IMG/VR virus record: IMGVR_UViG_3300048837_000059
Coordinates: 1-35,546 of that record
Length of the DNA stretch: 35,546 nt
Strand: one strand, 5' to 3'
From: a virus
Part shown: positions 7,031 through 13,254 of the stretch, piece after piece
Layout of the letters: each line of letters opens with the position of its first letter
Numbering within the stretch: the stretch's first letter is position 1
Notes under the pieces: generated by a model
The model's input: only the letters and a program-made list of their open reading frames with translations
The model's database searches: none
What the model was told of the DNA's origin: nothing
Program-made: the position numbers and the translations under genes

Positions 7031-8028
7031 AATCCTAATTTTTTAAATAGATAAACAACATCTTTGTCTCCTACTTTGTGCTGTAAACTTTTCGCTAAAA
7101 ACTTCTCTAATATCTCTGGAACTCTTTTCTTGTTCTTAAAACATTCTTTAATCTTATAAACTGAATCATCTTCTGTTTTCTCCTTTACCATGTCTAATTC
7201 TTCAATCATCTTTTCGCCTTTCCTAAGTCCGACAATCTCTATTCCTGAATCCGATTTAGTTTTCTCTATTAATTTTTCAGCAAGTTCATAAATTGAATAA
7301 AGCTGACCCATGTCTAACCAATAAATTGAGCCTTGTTCTCCAATCTCTTTTGCTTTTAAGATTAAAGAAACTGCTTCGTTCTTGCTCATAAAATACCTGC
7401 GAATCTTTTTATGAGTTACTGTTAAATTCTTTCCGTCTTCAATTTGTTTTAGCCAAGTATTAACAACACTTCCGTTTGACTGAATCACGTTTCCGAATCT
7501 TACGCTTATTCCTCCTGCGTTCTCTACAATAAGTTCACACAACCTTTTTGTCATTCCCATATATGATGACGGATTAACTGCTTTGTCTGTTGATACCAAT
7601 ACAAAATTCTCTGCTTTTGAAAGTTTAATCATATTCATTACTCCACCGACATTATTGTTAAAAGCTTCTAATGGATTCTCTTGCATAAGTGGAACGTGCT
7701 TATATGCTGAGGCGTGTATTATCGTTTTAGGTTTAAAATCTTTGAGTATCTTTTTCATTGCAGGACTTTTCACGTCTGCAATTTTATAAGTGGCTTGTTT
7801 TCCTAACTCTTGTGAAATTTGAAATAGTCCATTCTCATACCAATCAACTATCAGAACTTCTGCGTTCAAGGAAATTAATTTTCTTGCTAATTCGCTTCCA
7901 ATACTTCCTGCTCCTCCTGTTACTAAAACTCTTTCGTTTATATTCTTTAATTCAATCTTTCGTTCTTTTCTACCAAGTAAGCCTAATATATCTTCATCAG
8001 TAAACTTCTTCAATGAACGGTATTTCAT
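7027..8028 (-). CDS. UDP-sugar 4,6-dehydratase/5-epimerase, PseB/FlaA1/CapD-like
   Basis: This 333-residue cytosolic member of the polysaccharide_biosynthesis_protein_2 family has the NAD site VTGGAGSIGSELARKL, the A-Y-K-H-V-P-L-M-Q segment, the S-T-D-K-A-V-N-P stretch, the catalytic MGMTKR, and FGNVIQSNGSV. The family makes UDP-4-keto-6-deoxy sugars from UDP-GlcNAc for pseudaminic acid, bacillosamine or capsule sugars. The N-terminal membrane part of WbpM-like proteins is absent. A short linker ending L-L-G-R-K-E precedes the Rossmann domain. A weak SD-like AAAAGG lies about 12 nt before the start, one of very few in this genome. It heads a run of coupled genes that leads into the queD operon. 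Confidence 0.92.
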   Translation of the reverse strand: MKYRSLKKFTDEDILGLLGRKERKIELKNINERVLVTGGAGSIGSELARKLISLNAEVLIVDWYENGLFQISQELGKQATYKIADVKSPAMKKILKDFKPKTIIHASAYKHVPLMQENPLEAFNNNVGGVMNMIKLSKAENFVLVSTDKAVNPSSYMGMTKRLCELIVENAGGISVRFGNVIQSNGSVVNTWLKQIEDGKNLTVTHKKIRRYFMSKNEAVSLILKAKEIGEQGSIYWLDMGQLYSIYELAEKLIEKTKSDSGIEIVGLRKGEKMIEELDMVKEKTEDDSVYKIKECFKNKKRVPEILEKFLAKSLQHKVGDKDVVYLFKKLGL

Positions 8029-8102
8029 AAATCTTGTACCTTTTAATTACATAATATATAGCCATAAGTTCACAAGTCGCACAAACCTGAAATTCTAAAT
8101 CG

Positions 8103-8309
8103 TCATATGTCAGAACGAAAGTCCTCATCTCTCTTATGTATCTCTAGCAGTTTTTGAAAGTTTCTGAAGTTAGGCTCTGAAGCTCCGTTTCTCCAGTTGT
8201 GAATAGTAGTGTTAGTTACTCCTATTTCTCTTGCGAGTCTTGTTAATCCAAACTTCTTTCCTGTTTGAATATCGAGTATTCTTTGTAATGTTTTTTGTGA
8301 GTAGTCCAT
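8103..8309 (-). CDS. Small helix-turn-helix DNA-binding protein (Cro/XRE-like)
   Basis: This 68-residue protein contains a helix-turn-helix near residues 19-45 (T-R-L-A-R-E-I-G-V-T-N-T-T-I-H-N-W-R-N-G), matching the XRE/Cro class. It is the only clear transcription regulator in the genome. No integrase or partner repressor is seen, so it may time the switch between early and later genes or control the sugar/deazaguanine operon directly downstream. That role is inferred from position. Confidence 0.8.
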   Translation of the reverse strand: MDYSQKTLQRILDIQTGKKFGLTRLAREIGVTNTTIHNWRNGASEPNFRNFQKLLEIHKRDEDFRSDI

Positions 8310-8335
8310 ATTTTATTATTTAATATTTTTAACGG

Positions 8336-8677
8336 TTAGTCAAGTTTATTTTTTATGTTCTGAATTAAGGTTTCCATTTTAGATTTGTACCAAACATCGA
8401 AAGCCAATAACGAGTTCTCTTGCTTCCATTTAACAAACAAAACTGCTCTCAATCTTTGGCTCGGTGTTTTAGTTCCTGTTTCTGCTAATTCTTTTGGTAA
8501 TTCTTCTTCCTGAATTTCGTTCATAGAAAAAGCTAACCAACCTTGCGTTCCTCTTATATCTCTCAAAGCTACAAACTCTGGATTCGAAAGCTCTCTTGTC
8601 TCGAAAGTTAGTTTCGCACTTCTATCTTTCAAATCATTAACCGAAACTAATCCTGCTGGTAAAGTTATTATGTTCAT
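8336..8677 (-). CDS. Hypothetical early phage protein
   Basis: This 113-residue protein begins MNIITLPAGLVSVNDLKDRS and ends with an amphipathic helix containing W-Y-K-S-K-M-E-T-L-I-Q. The pattern (strand-rich N-terminus that names small-molecule or ligand-like residues, then R-L-R-A-V-L-F-V-K-W and a helical end) is familiar from uncharacterised proteins in metagenomic siphoviruses, but I do not know a function. It lies immediately downstream of the GC-rich structured RNA candidate and upstream of the HTH gene. Confidence 0.8.
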   Translation of the reverse strand: MNIITLPAGLVSVNDLKDRSAKLTFETRELSNPEFVALRDIRGTQGWLAFSMNEIQEEELPKELAETGTKTPSQRLRAVLFVKWKQENSLLAFDVWYKSKMETLIQNIKNKLD

Positions 8678-8687
8678 TTGTTTAAAT

Positions 8688-8836
8688 AAAAACTAAACAG
8701 CGGTGGTCTGCGGTCTGCCATGTCTGAGTCGACTTCGTTCATGGCTAATGCGTAACTTACCGACCTAGTGCTACGTTTGCACATTTCCTCTACGCCCTCT
8801 TTTCGGTCAAGCAAACCACCTGTGTTTGGCTTCTAT
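8688..8836 (-). ncRNA. Candidate GC-rich structured RNA
   Basis: Positions 8701-8820 are about 52% G+C by count, standing far above the AT-rich genes on both sides, and hold no ORF. On the minus strand, 8820-8811 pairs with 8711-8702 in an uninterrupted 10-bp stem (GGTGGTTTGC with GCAGACCACC). An AAACA/TGTTT extension then leads into a T-rich tail (AGTTTTT). Inside are a GCCATG/CATGGC hairpin, a GTGC/GCAC hairpin, and two further helices, GACC/GGTC and GCGTA/TACGC, that would cross each other as a pseudoknot. I match it to no known RNA class. It could be a free small RNA, or a leader of the 113-residue gene. Confidence 0.55.
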
Positions 8837-9091
8837 TTAATCATCTATTCTTTTTTTAAGAGCTTCTCTAATCCTTAACTCCTTAAACAGGTTTGGCATA
8901 TTATGTCTTTCAACCTTCAACTTTTTAATGATGTTTTGAATATGACTAGTTTCCAATTTGTCGTATTCTATTTCCTCGCCACTCTTTGTTCTCCAAATCC
9001 ATTGTCTATCTAGCTCCGCTAGGTCTGCATACAAGTCCCATTCATCTGGTGGTTCCTGATAAATTGAATCTATATAGCTCATATCAATCAT
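8837..9091 (-). CDS. Hypothetical early protein with W-x-x-K-x-G-x-E / S-H-I-x-N pattern
   Basis: This 84-residue acidic protein contains W-R-T-K-S-G-E-E-I-E-Y-D-K-L-E-T-S-H-I-Q-N-I-I near residues 33-55. Similar patterns recur in small phage proteins of unknown function that lie near recombination and nuclease genes. Its start region is copied at the next gene upstream: 23 nt covering the leader and the first codons are identical. It has no SD sequence. The GC-rich RNA candidate begins directly after its stop. Confidence 0.8.
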   Translation of the reverse strand: MIDMSYIDSIYQEPPDEWDLYADLAELDRQWIWRTKSGEEIEYDKLETSHIQNIIKKLKVERHNMPNLFKELRIREALKKRIDD

Positions 9092-9107
9092 TTAATAAGT
9101 TAGTTAT
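9085..9107 (-). repeat. 23-bp direct repeat at translation start, copy 1
   Basis: The minus-strand block ATAACTAACTTATTAAATGATTG is identical to the one at 9278-9300. Each copy spans 15 nt of leader plus ATGATTG, the first codons of an early gene. It contains no SD sequence. It may be a mobile translation-initiation region created when one gene was inserted next to the other. Confidence 0.8.
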
Positions 9108-9113
9108 ATCTTT

Positions 9114-9284
9114 TTAAGAGCTTCTAAACTGCTTCCTTAATCTCTTTAACTTTTCCCAACTAATTAGAAAAATAGCTTCGTTTTTTCTAATCTTTGCGTA
9201 GTCCCACCAAGTAAAGTTTCTTATGTCTTCTGGGTTTTTTAGTGTCCACGCTATTGGCATTTTGTCTTTCACTATCCCAATCAT
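9114..9284 (-). CDS. Hypothetical 56-residue early protein
   Basis: This ATG-started frame of 56 codons fills the gap between two larger early genes. The product has a W-W-D-Y near residue 26 and a basic C-terminus (K-L-K-R-L-R-K-Q-F-R-S-S). Its start region, including the first codons ATG ATT G, is identical over 23 nt to that of the downstream 84-residue gene, and both genes end near a shared AGAAGCTCTTAAAAA. This suggests the two arose by duplication or local recombination. The shared start region is the main reason to accept it as a gene. Function is unknown. Confidence 0.65.
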   Translation of the reverse strand: MIGIVKDKMPIAWTLKNPEDIRNFTWWDYAKIRKNEAIFLISWEKLKRLRKQFRSS

Positions 9285-9300
9285 TTAATAAGTTAGTTAT
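9278..9300 (-). repeat. 23-bp direct repeat at translation start, copy 2
   Basis: Second copy of the block described at 9085-9107. Here it also contains the last codons of the upstream 106-residue gene (stop at 9293), so the repeat sits in overlapping gene ends. Confidence 0.8.
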
Positions 9301-9613
9301 CTTTTCCTAATTTGAATTTTGTAACCTCTTGGTCCTTGCCAGTCTTTAACTTAAATCCTTTCTTTATCGGTATAAGTTTATTGTCCTTAAAAAGGAAACC
9401 TTTATCTTCTTCCATTTCCCATTCGTTTTCTTCAAGACATTCTTTATATCCCTCTATCTTTCCTTGTGTATAATAATGCCTTATCACTTCCTCTATCCAT
9501 TGCCACACATCTTGTGCTGAATTATTATCTATCCACCATTCATTGTTATAGACTGGTTTTACAAACTCTTTTAGAAACTCCTCTTTCTTCTCTGCTATTT
9601 CTTTGTCTGTCAT
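9293..9613 (-). CDS. Hypothetical early protein
   Basis: This 106-residue charged protein has an acidic helical first half (W-W-I-D-N-N-S-A-Q-D-V-W-Q-W-I-E-E) and a Lys-rich second half. No domain is recognised. Its ATG overlaps the stop of the PD-(D/E)XK gene by 4 nt (9610-9613), so the two are coupled. Its end runs into the 23-bp repeat before the next gene. Confidence 0.75.
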   Translation of the reverse strand: MTDKEIAEKKEEFLKEFVKPVYNNEWWIDNNSAQDVWQWIEEVIRHYYTQGKIEGYKECLEENEWEMEEDKGFLFKDNKLIPIKKGFKLKTGKDQEVTKFKLGKDN

Positions 9614-10122
9614 TTGTTTTCGTTAATTAAAATTAATTCATTTTCATATAAAGCATAAGACGGCAGTCCTTTTTTATACTCCTTAACTCTATTTACCTCT
9701 ATAAATTTTCTCCAGCTACAATAACCAACTATGTATAATTCTTGTTCTGTTTTAAGATAAACTGACATATACAAATCTTTTGGTTTACTATCTACGACTG
9801 ATTTAATCGCTAACAACATATTATTTTCTCCGTAATCCTGATTCCTCGTTTTAACGTCTATTGTGAGCCACTTGTCTTTTTGTAATATCATAAAATCAAA
9901 CCTGTCTGCTTTCTCTATCGGTGTTGTATCAAGTTCGTATTTAACACTCTTTTCATTAAAGAAACTTTTAACTGCTTCTTCTCCCAATTTTCCTTCAAAC
10001 ATCTTTTGGAAATTATCCTCGACTGTATGATATGAATATTTATTATTAATGTAATTTTCTTTTAATCTAGCAATCTCTCTTGCGTGTTCAATTTGTTCGT
10101 CTGTCAAAATTATTTTATACAC
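9610..10122 (-). CDS. Putative PD-(D/E)XK nuclease
   Basis: This 170-residue protein carries a restriction-endonuclease-like core: a helix G-K-L-G-E-E-A-V near residues 44-51, then D-R-F-D-F-M-I, then L-T-I-D-V-K-T around 86-92. These give the D-(x~12)-D-x-K arrangement of the PD-(D/E)XK fold. Such proteins in phage early regions act in recombination, DNA processing or host DNA degradation. The start appears to be GTG at 10122, with a second Met far inside, and there is no SD sequence. Placement near ERF and NinG fits a recombination role. Confidence 0.7.
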   Translation of the reverse strand: MYKIILTDEQIEHAREIARLKENYINNKYSYHTVEDNFQKMFEGKLGEEAVKSFFNEKSVKYELDTTPIEKADRFDFMILQKDKWLTIDVKTRNQDYGENNMLLAIKSVVDSKPKDLYMSVYLKTEQELYIVGYCSWRKFIEVNRVKEYKKGLPSYALYENELILINENK

Positions 10123-10131
10123 TTGTCTTTG

Positions 10132-10392
10132 TTAATAATTAGAGCTGTGCTTGATACAGCTTTCGTACCAATCAAAGTCCTTGTTGTAATCATACCCATT
10201 ATCTAATAACCATTTTCGCCTACTCTCTGCTATCTCTTTGCTGTGGTCTTTTTCTGCGTAGATAGCACAAAGTTCCTTTGTTTGCTTTTCTAGTCCCACA
10301 TTGAGAAACCTGAATACCAGTATTAAAGCAATTCCAGCAAATCCGATAATCGCAATCACTATTAATATTTTATCCATTTTAGTAATCTTCAT
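10132..10392 (-). CDS. Single-span membrane protein, early region
   Basis: This 86-residue protein has a hydrophobic segment near residues 8-29 (I-L-I-V-I-A-I-I-G-F-A-G-I-A-L-I-L-V-F), followed by a soluble, charged C-terminal part with two cysteines (C42 and C79). It is probably inserted in the inner membrane. Function is unknown. Superinfection exclusion or host takeover are common roles of such early proteins, but nothing in the sequence shows this. Confidence 0.75.
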   Translation of the reverse strand: MKITKMDKILIVIAIIGFAGIALILVFRFLNVGLEKQTKELCAIYAEKDHSKEIAESRRKWLLDNGYDYNKDFDWYESCIKHSSNY

Positions 10393-10575
10393 TTAAGAGG
10401 TCTTTATGTTACAAATCTCTACTCTTAGGTCGAATAAAAGTTCTCCTAATACTTCGTCTAGTTCAAAGAAATGTTCTGATGATAAAAGTCCTTGTTTGTA
10501 CATATTGTAAAATTGCTCTTTTACTGTTTCTAGTAAGAAGATATTTCTTTCTAGGTATGTTTTTTTTGTTGTCAT
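10393..10575 (-). CDS. Hypothetical 60-residue early protein
   Basis: This small, helical, acidic protein (E-H-F-F-E-L-D-E-V-L-G-E-L-L-F-D-L) starts at a TAATG junction, sharing one base with the stop of the upstream 117-residue gene, and ends directly at the start of the membrane protein gene. No family is recognised. Confidence 0.7.
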   Translation of the reverse strand: MTTKKTYLERNIFLLETVKEQFYNMYKQGLLSSEHFFELDEVLGELLFDLRVEICNIKTS

Positions 10576-10928
10576 TAGCTTATGGTTAAAATCTCTGTTA
10601 AGCGTATATACTTCTTTCTAATCTGTTCTGATAACTCGAATATCTTTTTTTCTTTTTCACTTCCTTTTTCTTCAAACTTTCCTTTGTCGAAAGTTTCTCT
10701 GTAAGACTTTCTGACCTTTGCCAATCCAAACTCGGCTTCCAACACTCCGTTCGTATTTTCTTCAAAGTTTAAGTTTAAATCCTTTATATGCTTTTTAACT
10801 TTCTTCTCAATCGCTTCTAGCCCTTTTCTTTTAATAATAATCATTGACAAGGCTTCTGTTATTTCTTTCGGAGTAGACTTTTTTAAATCAATTATTTCTC
10901 CTGTCTGCATATTCATTAGTTTGTTCAT
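10575..10928 (-). CDS. Helical early protein next to ERF (Gp157-like position)
   Basis: This 117-residue Lys/Glu-rich, mostly helical protein begins 2 nt after the ERF stop. The arrangement of a helical region, an L-K-E-x-x-x-x-x-x-G-V stretch and V-R-K-S-Y-R-E-T-F-D resembles proteins paired with single-strand-annealing recombinases in siphoviruses, often annotated as Gp157-like or host-nuclease-inhibitor-like. The match is loose and I give no firm function. It is in the same transcription unit as ERF. Confidence 0.75.
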   Translation of the reverse strand: MNKLMNMQTGEIIDLKKSTPKEITEALSMIIIKRKGLEAIEKKVKKHIKDLNLNFEENTNGVLEAEFGLAKVRKSYRETFDKGKFEEKGSEKEKKIFELSEQIRKKYIRLTEILTIS

Positions 10929-10930
10929 CT

Positions 10931-11629
10931 TTATTCGTTAAAATCTAAATTCATTAATTCCTCGTCTGAAATCTCAACACTCTTTAAACTTTCTTTCTTC
11001 TTCTTTGCTTCATCAATTACGCTTACAAACTGTTCTTTTGTTAAAACTTTTCCTGCTTCTGTAATTTCTGGTTTCAACTTTTCTAAATCTTCTTTGAGAA
11101 TCACATTTTTAATTTTAATCCTCAATCTTGAAGCTAAAACATCATCACCTATTTTACCCAAGATTGTTTTTTCCTCTTTCACTTCTTCTTTATTATCTCT
11201 AGTGTCTGCGTCTTTTGTATCGTCTATTAAGAACATTCCGTTTAACGCATACTTTCGAGAGTAACTTGAACTGCTTCCTGAAATCTGACTTCCGTCCATT
11301 CCTTTTTTTACTTCTTCTTCTCTAGCATAAGCTTCAGTTGCAACTGTTTCTTTTCCATCTGTTAAACTTGCAGTTGCTTTGATGTAATATCTTGCTCCAA
11401 TTAATACAACTTCGTCTGATAATAAAAGTGTTAAACCATTTTCGGCTAACAAAGGTTTGAGTGCTTCTTGTACATCCTCAGCACTTCTGTAATAAAAGTT
11501 GGAGAATTTGTTATAATTGTTTTTAGGAACTCTTAATTCGCTTTGAATCTTAACCAGTTTATCGTGAATTGATAGTTCCTTTTCCTTTATTTTTTCAGGT
11601 GTTTGTTTCACCGTTTTTTTCTTTTCCAT
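10931..11629 (-). CDS. erf: ERF-family single-strand annealing recombinase
   Basis: This 232-residue protein has the ERF core at about 20-140: L-V-K-I-Q-S-E-L-R-V-P-K-N-N-Y-N-K-F-x-N-F-Y-Y-R-S-A-E-D-V near 26-53, and the conserved G-S-x-x-x-Y-x-R-K-Y-A-L-N-G-M-F near 120-133. ERF proteins anneal complementary single strands during phage recombination or genome circularisation. The C-terminal third is acidic and may bind partner proteins. The gene is headed by its own promoter (11652-11680), with a leader of about 20 nt and no SD sequence. A NinG-type junction nuclease is encoded further upstream. Confidence 0.93.
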   Translation of the reverse strand: MEKKKTVKQTPEKIKEKELSIHDKLVKIQSELRVPKNNYNKFSNFYYRSAEDVQEALKPLLAENGLTLLLSDEVVLIGARYYIKATASLTDGKETVATEAYAREEEVKKGMDGSQISGSSSSYSRKYALNGMFLIDDTKDADTRDNKEEVKEEKTILGKIGDDVLASRLRIKIKNVILKEDLEKLKPEITEAGKVLTKEQFVSVIDEAKKKKESLKSVEISDEELMNLDFNE

Positions 11630-11651
11630 TTGTTAAATAATTAATAAATTA

Positions 11652-11680
11652 ATTATACTAAATATTAAATAAACTTACAA
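11652..11680 (-). promoter_or_regulatory. Sigma-70-type promoter for the erf operon
   Basis: On the minus strand TTGTAA (11680-11675) and a perfect TATAAT (11657-11652) are 17 bp apart. From the -10 box onward, 23 nt are identical to the leader of the promoter at 12898-12926. The -35 box lies within the stop region of the upstream 60-residue gene. Confidence 0.75.
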
Positions 11681-11857
11681 CTCTAAATCTCTCATTCTGT
11701 CAAAATCATCGTGTTCGTCTTGTTTTTTCCAGAACTCGAATAATTGATGTTCTGTAAAAGCGTAATCACATTTTTCGCAGTAGTAAACATCGTCTTGAAC
11801 TTCATCTATATAGTCTCCACATTCTGTGCAATGTTGCCAATTAAGTTTTTTATTCAT
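11675..11857 (-). CDS. Zinc-ribbon protein
   Basis: This 60-residue protein has two knuckles, C-T-E-C near residues 10-13 and C-E-K-C near 27-30, forming a four-cysteine zinc ribbon, followed by an acidic helix. Such small ribbons may bind nucleic acid or regulate RNA polymerase; no specific role can be given. It overlaps the upstream gene by 8 nt, and its end carries the -35 box of the erf promoter. Confidence 0.75.
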   Translation of the reverse strand: MNKKLNWQHCTECGDYIDEVQDDVYYCEKCDYAFTEHQLFEFWKKQDEHDDFDRMRDLEL

Positions 11858-12221
11858 TGTCTGTGTCTAATGTTCGTAAGTTGTTAACAAACGAATTAAA
11901 TAAATTAAAATAAGCGTAATATTGTCCTTGCTGAATTTCCTTCTCTATTGTTTCAGGTCTTCCAAAATCTTTAGTCGCTTCGTCTATTGCTTCGCTAAAC
12001 TTGTTAGTGCTTTCGTAAATATCGTTGTAATAGATATCTACAAGTCCGTCTGAATATTCGTGTACCATATCTTCTAAATCATCATAGTTTGAACAATATC
12101 CTATACAGTCTGTTATGAAATCGTCTAAAAGTCCATCTGCCTCTCTAAATTCAAAGACTAACAATCCTGCTACGTTTGTTTTCTCTTTTGCTTTCCTTAA
12201 TGTTGTTTTGCTTATTTTCAT
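11850..12221 (-). CDS. Acidic hypothetical early protein
   Basis: This 123-residue, strongly acidic protein (D-G-L-L-D-D-F-I-T-D-C, D-D-L-E-D-M-V-H-E-Y-S-D-G-L-V-D-I-Y-Y-N-D-I-Y) has no recognised domain. The high Asp/Glu content and small size recall DNA-mimic antirestriction or nuclease-inhibitor proteins, but nothing else supports that. It overlaps the zinc-ribbon gene by 8 nt and is part of the unit started at 12926. Confidence 0.75.
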   Translation of the reverse strand: MKISKTTLRKAKEKTNVAGLLVFEFREADGLLDDFITDCIGYCSNYDDLEDMVHEYSDGLVDIYYNDIYESTNKFSEAIDEATKDFGRPETIEKEIQQGQYYAYFNLFNSFVNNLRTLDTDNE

Positions 12222-12230
12222 TTTTTAAAA

Positions 12231-12398
12231 TTAAGAATTAAAAATTTCTTTCAATTGAGAATAGTTTTTCATAATCTCGATTATCTTTTCTTTTGGAAGT
12301 CCAGATAAATCTTGCACTATTTTCGTATCGAACATATTAGTTACTCCTAACTTTCTTATATATTCGTAATTTAAAAACTCTTGTTTTGTTATTTTCAT
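12231..12398 (-). CDS. Small conserved-looking early phage protein
   Basis: The product, starting at the ATG at 12398, is 55 residues: M-K-I-T-K-Q-E-F-L-N-Y-E-Y-I-R-K-L-G-V-T-N-M-F-D, then L-S-G-L-P-K-E-K-I-I-E-I-M-K-N-Y. Proteins of this shape (Y-E-x-x-R-x-x-G-V-T-N-M-F-D, L-S-G-L, I-M-x-N-Y) are widespread in phages and uncharacterised. A start 10 codons earlier is open, but ATG 12398 overlaps the preceding small ORF's stop as ATGA, and the family pattern begins there, so I prefer it. Confidence 0.8.
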   Translation of the reverse strand: MKITKQEFLNYEYIRKLGVTNMFDTKIVQDLSGLPKEKIIEIMKNYSQLKEIFNS

Positions 12399-12511
12399 TT
12401 TAAAAAATAAAAAGTAAAATTCTTCCAATCAGCTATCAAATTTTCATCTGATTCGTTGATGACTTCAGCTACTTTTGTTTCGCTGAAACTTCTTCCGTAT
12501 ATTTTTTGCAT
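12395..12511 (-). CDS. Putative 38-residue early protein
   Basis: A 39-codon ATG frame lies in the gap between two early genes. Its TGA overlaps the next ATG as ATGA (12395-12398). The product begins M-Q-K-I-Y-G-R-S-F-S-E-T-K-V-A-E-V-I-N and reads like a short helical protein with an aromatic end. The 4-nt overlap, used repeatedly in this genome, is the main support. It has no known relatives that I can name. Confidence 0.55.
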   Translation of the reverse strand: MQKIYGRSFSETKVAEVINESDENLIADWKNFTFYFLK

Positions 12512-12528
12512 CTTGTAAAAAAAATAAA

Positions 12529-12870
12529 TTAAATTAAAGTATCTATTGCTTCTAATAATTCATATGCATAATACCTTGTATTAACAGAATAATAACTTTC
12601 TGAGGTGTCAAGAGATATTCTGTGTTCACCTATTTCACATTTTAATTCATAACCTTTTTTTCCATCGTGTCTGCTATTTACATATACATTACCTGCACTA
12701 CTGTATTCAACTGTGTTTTGACTTTCATAAAACCAAGTTCTAACTCCCAATTCCTCTAATAATTCATTTATATTTTTTAATGATGGCATTTTTACTTTCT
12801 TTGCATCTAATCCGTAGGTCGCTTTTTCTCTCAATTGCTTTAAGGTTTTTTCTGACTTTTGGCTTAACAT
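12529..12870 (-). CDS. Hypothetical protein, first gene of an early operon
   Basis: This 113-residue protein has a basic helical N-terminus (residues 1-40), then a strand-rich part with several Tyr and Ser (Y-E-L-K-C-E-I-G-E-H-R-I-S-L). It is the first gene after a perfect-consensus promoter (12898-12926), so it is probably among the earliest and most strongly made products, and host takeover or defence evasion is a reasonable guess. The leader is about 20 nt with no SD sequence. Confidence 0.8.
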   Translation of the reverse strand: MLSQKSEKTLKQLREKATYGLDAKKVKMPSLKNINELLEELGVRTWFYESQNTVEYSSAGNVYVNSRHDGKKGYELKCEIGEHRISLDTSESYYSVNTRYYAYELLEAIDTLI

Positions 12871-12897
12871 TTGTATTATTTAATAATTAATAAATTA

Positions 12898-12926
12898 ATT
12901 ATACAATATATTTAATAAAATGTCAA
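12898..12926 (-). promoter_or_regulatory. Perfect sigma-70 consensus promoter, early operon
   Basis: The minus strand reads TTGACA (12926-12921), a 17-bp spacer, then TATAAT (12903-12898), the exact consensus with optimal spacing. It follows directly after an intrinsic terminator and drives the gene starting at 12870. The spacer is nearly the same as in the promoter at 13498-13526. Confidence 0.9.
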
Positions 12927-12938
12927 ATTATATTATAT

Positions 12939-12961
12939 AAAAAAACTTTAATCGTCTAAAG
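12939..12961 (-). terminator. AT-rich intrinsic terminator
   Basis: On the minus strand CTTTAG, loop ACGA, TTAAAG form a 6-bp hairpin (12961-12946) followed by seven T (12945-12939). It ends the transcript that starts at 13526, just before the next promoter. Confidence 0.7.
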
Positions 12962-12978
12962 CCAATAAAATATAAATG

Positions 12979-13065
12979 GGAGTTGGCAATCATCAAGTGA
13001 TTGTCGAGAACTTCAGCTAACTTTAGTTCAAACTATTGCAGTAGTTTTATAGTTAGTTTAACTCC
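12979..13065 (-). ncRNA. Candidate multi-helix structured RNA
   Basis: In 87 nt of the minus strand, four 6-bp helices fit together without conflict. An outer GGAGTT/AACTCC (13065-13060 with 12984-12979) closes a junction. One arm stacks CTAACT/AGTTAG-type pairing (13056-13051 with 13022-13017) on AAACTA/TAGTTT (13047-13042 with 13035-13030). A second arm is CAATCA/TGATTG (13003-12998 with 12992-12987). It is too long and lacks the T-loop to be a tRNA. It sits at the end of a transcript, 20 nt before an intrinsic terminator. It may be a 3' small RNA or a regulator. No known class is recognised. Confidence 0.5.
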
Positions 13066-13113
13066 GCTTCTCTCTTAAATTCTTTCGGCAGATACTCTGT
13101 CTAGAATATGCTG

Positions 13114-13221
13114 TTACTCGAAAATAGAGTGATGCTTTTCAACATCTTTTAAGACCGTTGTAACTTCTCCTAAACCTTTTTCTAGAATGTTTAGAAACTC
13201 CAATCTATATTCTATTGTCAA
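13114..13221 (-). CDS. Putative 35-residue protein (TTG start), in frame after the 65-residue gene
   Basis: This 36-codon frame gives a helical product, T-I-E-Y-R-L-E-F-L-N-I-L-E-K-G-L-G-E-V-T-T-V, that looks like real coding sequence. The only nearby start is TTG at 13221. The frame is the same as that of the upstream 65-residue gene, from which it is separated by the TAA at 13255 and 11 sense codons containing a GC-rich hairpin. It may be a separate gene, a readthrough extension, or the remnant of one longer gene broken by a stop. Confidence 0.4.
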   Translation of the reverse strand: MTIEYRLEFLNILEKGLGEVTTVLKDVEKHHSIFE

Positions 13222-13230
13222 AGGACTTTC

Positions 13231-13249
13231 AGGCGGACTTTCACCGCCT
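13231..13249 (-). promoter_or_regulatory. GC-rich hairpin just after a stop codon
   Basis: The minus strand has AGGCGG, loop TGAAAGT, CCGCCT, a perfect 6-bp GC-rich stem beginning 5 nt after the TAA of the 65-residue gene. No T-run follows, so it is not an intrinsic terminator. It may stabilise the mRNA or affect translation of the frame downstream. Confidence 0.55.
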
Positions 13250-13254
13250 CGCTT

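Noticed and set aside
7997-8113. Minus-strand open frame of 38 codons with a C-x-x-C between the HTH gene and the dehydratase gene
   Set aside because: It looks somewhat protein-like, but no ATG, GTG or TTG start fits; it would need CTG and overlaps the dehydratase start by 32 nt.
12979-13065. tRNA-like cloverleaf
   Set aside because: The outer stem and arms suggest a tRNA, but it lacks a T-loop GTTCRA, a 7-bp acceptor stem and a third arm.
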